The translations under genes were made by a program, and so were the position numbers. DNA of 13,758 nucleotides from Pseudomonadota bacterium (GTDB taxonomy: Bacteria > Pseudomonadota > Alphaproteobacteria > Acetobacterales > Acetobacteraceae), in the NCBI GenBank assembly GCA_021808185.1, contig JAKBCB010000043.1:1-13758 (forward strand). The letters are read 5' to 3'. The notes beneath the pieces are model-generated. The model was given only the letters and a program-made list of their open reading frames with translations. It ran no database searches and was not told where the DNA came from. The number at the start of each line of letters is the position of its first letter. Positions within the stretch are counted from its first letter, which is position 1. This document shows positions 13,729 through 13,758 of the stretch, one piece after another.

Positions 13729-13758
13729 ATGCGGGCGTTGATGGTGGCGGTGATCGTG
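13729..13758 (+). CDS. Start of a small membrane protein gene (partial, cut by the window edge)
   Basis: GAGGGG directly upstream of an ATG at 13729 opens a frame reading MRALMVAVIV up to the window end. The hydrophobic beginning suggests an N-terminal membrane segment. In many alphaproteobacteria a short single-span protein of the DUF6476 type, beginning MRALK.., is divergent from the RluA-family gene, and this fits. Only ten residues are visible, so the call rests on the ribosome-binding site, the hydrophobicity and remembered synteny. Confidence 0.5.
   Translation, partial: MRALMVAVIV

Noticed and set aside
1..13758. CRISPR arrays, insertion sequences, tRNA/rRNA genes, phage or integrase genes
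   Set aside because: No repeated spacer pattern, transposase motif, terminal inverted repeats or RNA gene signature was seen; composition is even across the window.

Overview
The window is GC-rich DNA, packed tightly with genes. RpoH lies beside an RluD-type pseudouridine synthase, the cox cluster is in the coxMSLDE order, and there is a haem/ferredoxin adenylate cyclase of the type described in rhizobia. Together these point to an alphaproteobacterium, plausibly a Rhodospirillales/Acetobacteraceae-like CO-oxidising organism. This placement is inferred from gene content only.

Positions 1-6741, all on the minus strand, form an aerobic carbon monoxide dehydrogenase cluster. Read 5'->3' on the minus strand the order is coxC (MHYT-LytTR membrane regulator), coxM (FAD subunit), coxS (2 x [2Fe-2S]), coxL (Mo-Cu catalytic subunit), coxD (MoxR AAA+ ATPase) and coxE (cut by the window edge). 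coxS/coxL and coxD/coxE overlap by 4 bases. CoxL carries the form I active-site loop AYRCSFR, so this is a true CO dehydrogenase and not a generic xanthine-oxidase relative. The 186-base gap between coxC and coxM holds an exact 12-base direct repeat with a 21-base period. That is the geometry bound by LytTR-domain regulators, and the encoded CoxC has a LytTR domain. The coxL-coxD gap carries a dispersed GAGAGGG-type palindrome.

Positions 6742-8926 hold ackA (acetate kinase, plus strand), divergent from coxC across an AT-rich palindrome with TATAAC on both strands. A short-chain dehydrogenase on the minus strand has a stop that overlaps the ackA stop.

Positions 9057-11494 are a two-gene plus-strand operon: a Crp/Fnr-family regulator, then a CyaC-like class III adenylate cyclase with six membrane helices, haem-ligand histidines and a [2Fe-2S] ferredoxin domain. 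This looks like a redox-to-cAMP-to-transcription circuit close to a gene set that feeds electrons into the respiratory chain. However, the Crp protein lacks the usual cAMP-phosphate arginine, so its ligand is uncertain.

Positions 11495-13758 hold rpoH (heat-shock sigma factor) and rluD (23S rRNA pseudouridine synthase), both on the minus strand. A hairpin separates rpoH from the convergent cyclase gene, and a strong sigma70-type promoter and a long leader lie ahead of rpoH. A divergent plus-strand gene starts at the right edge. No IS element, tRNA, rRNA or CRISPR array was seen, and no stretch over 300 bases lacks a gene.
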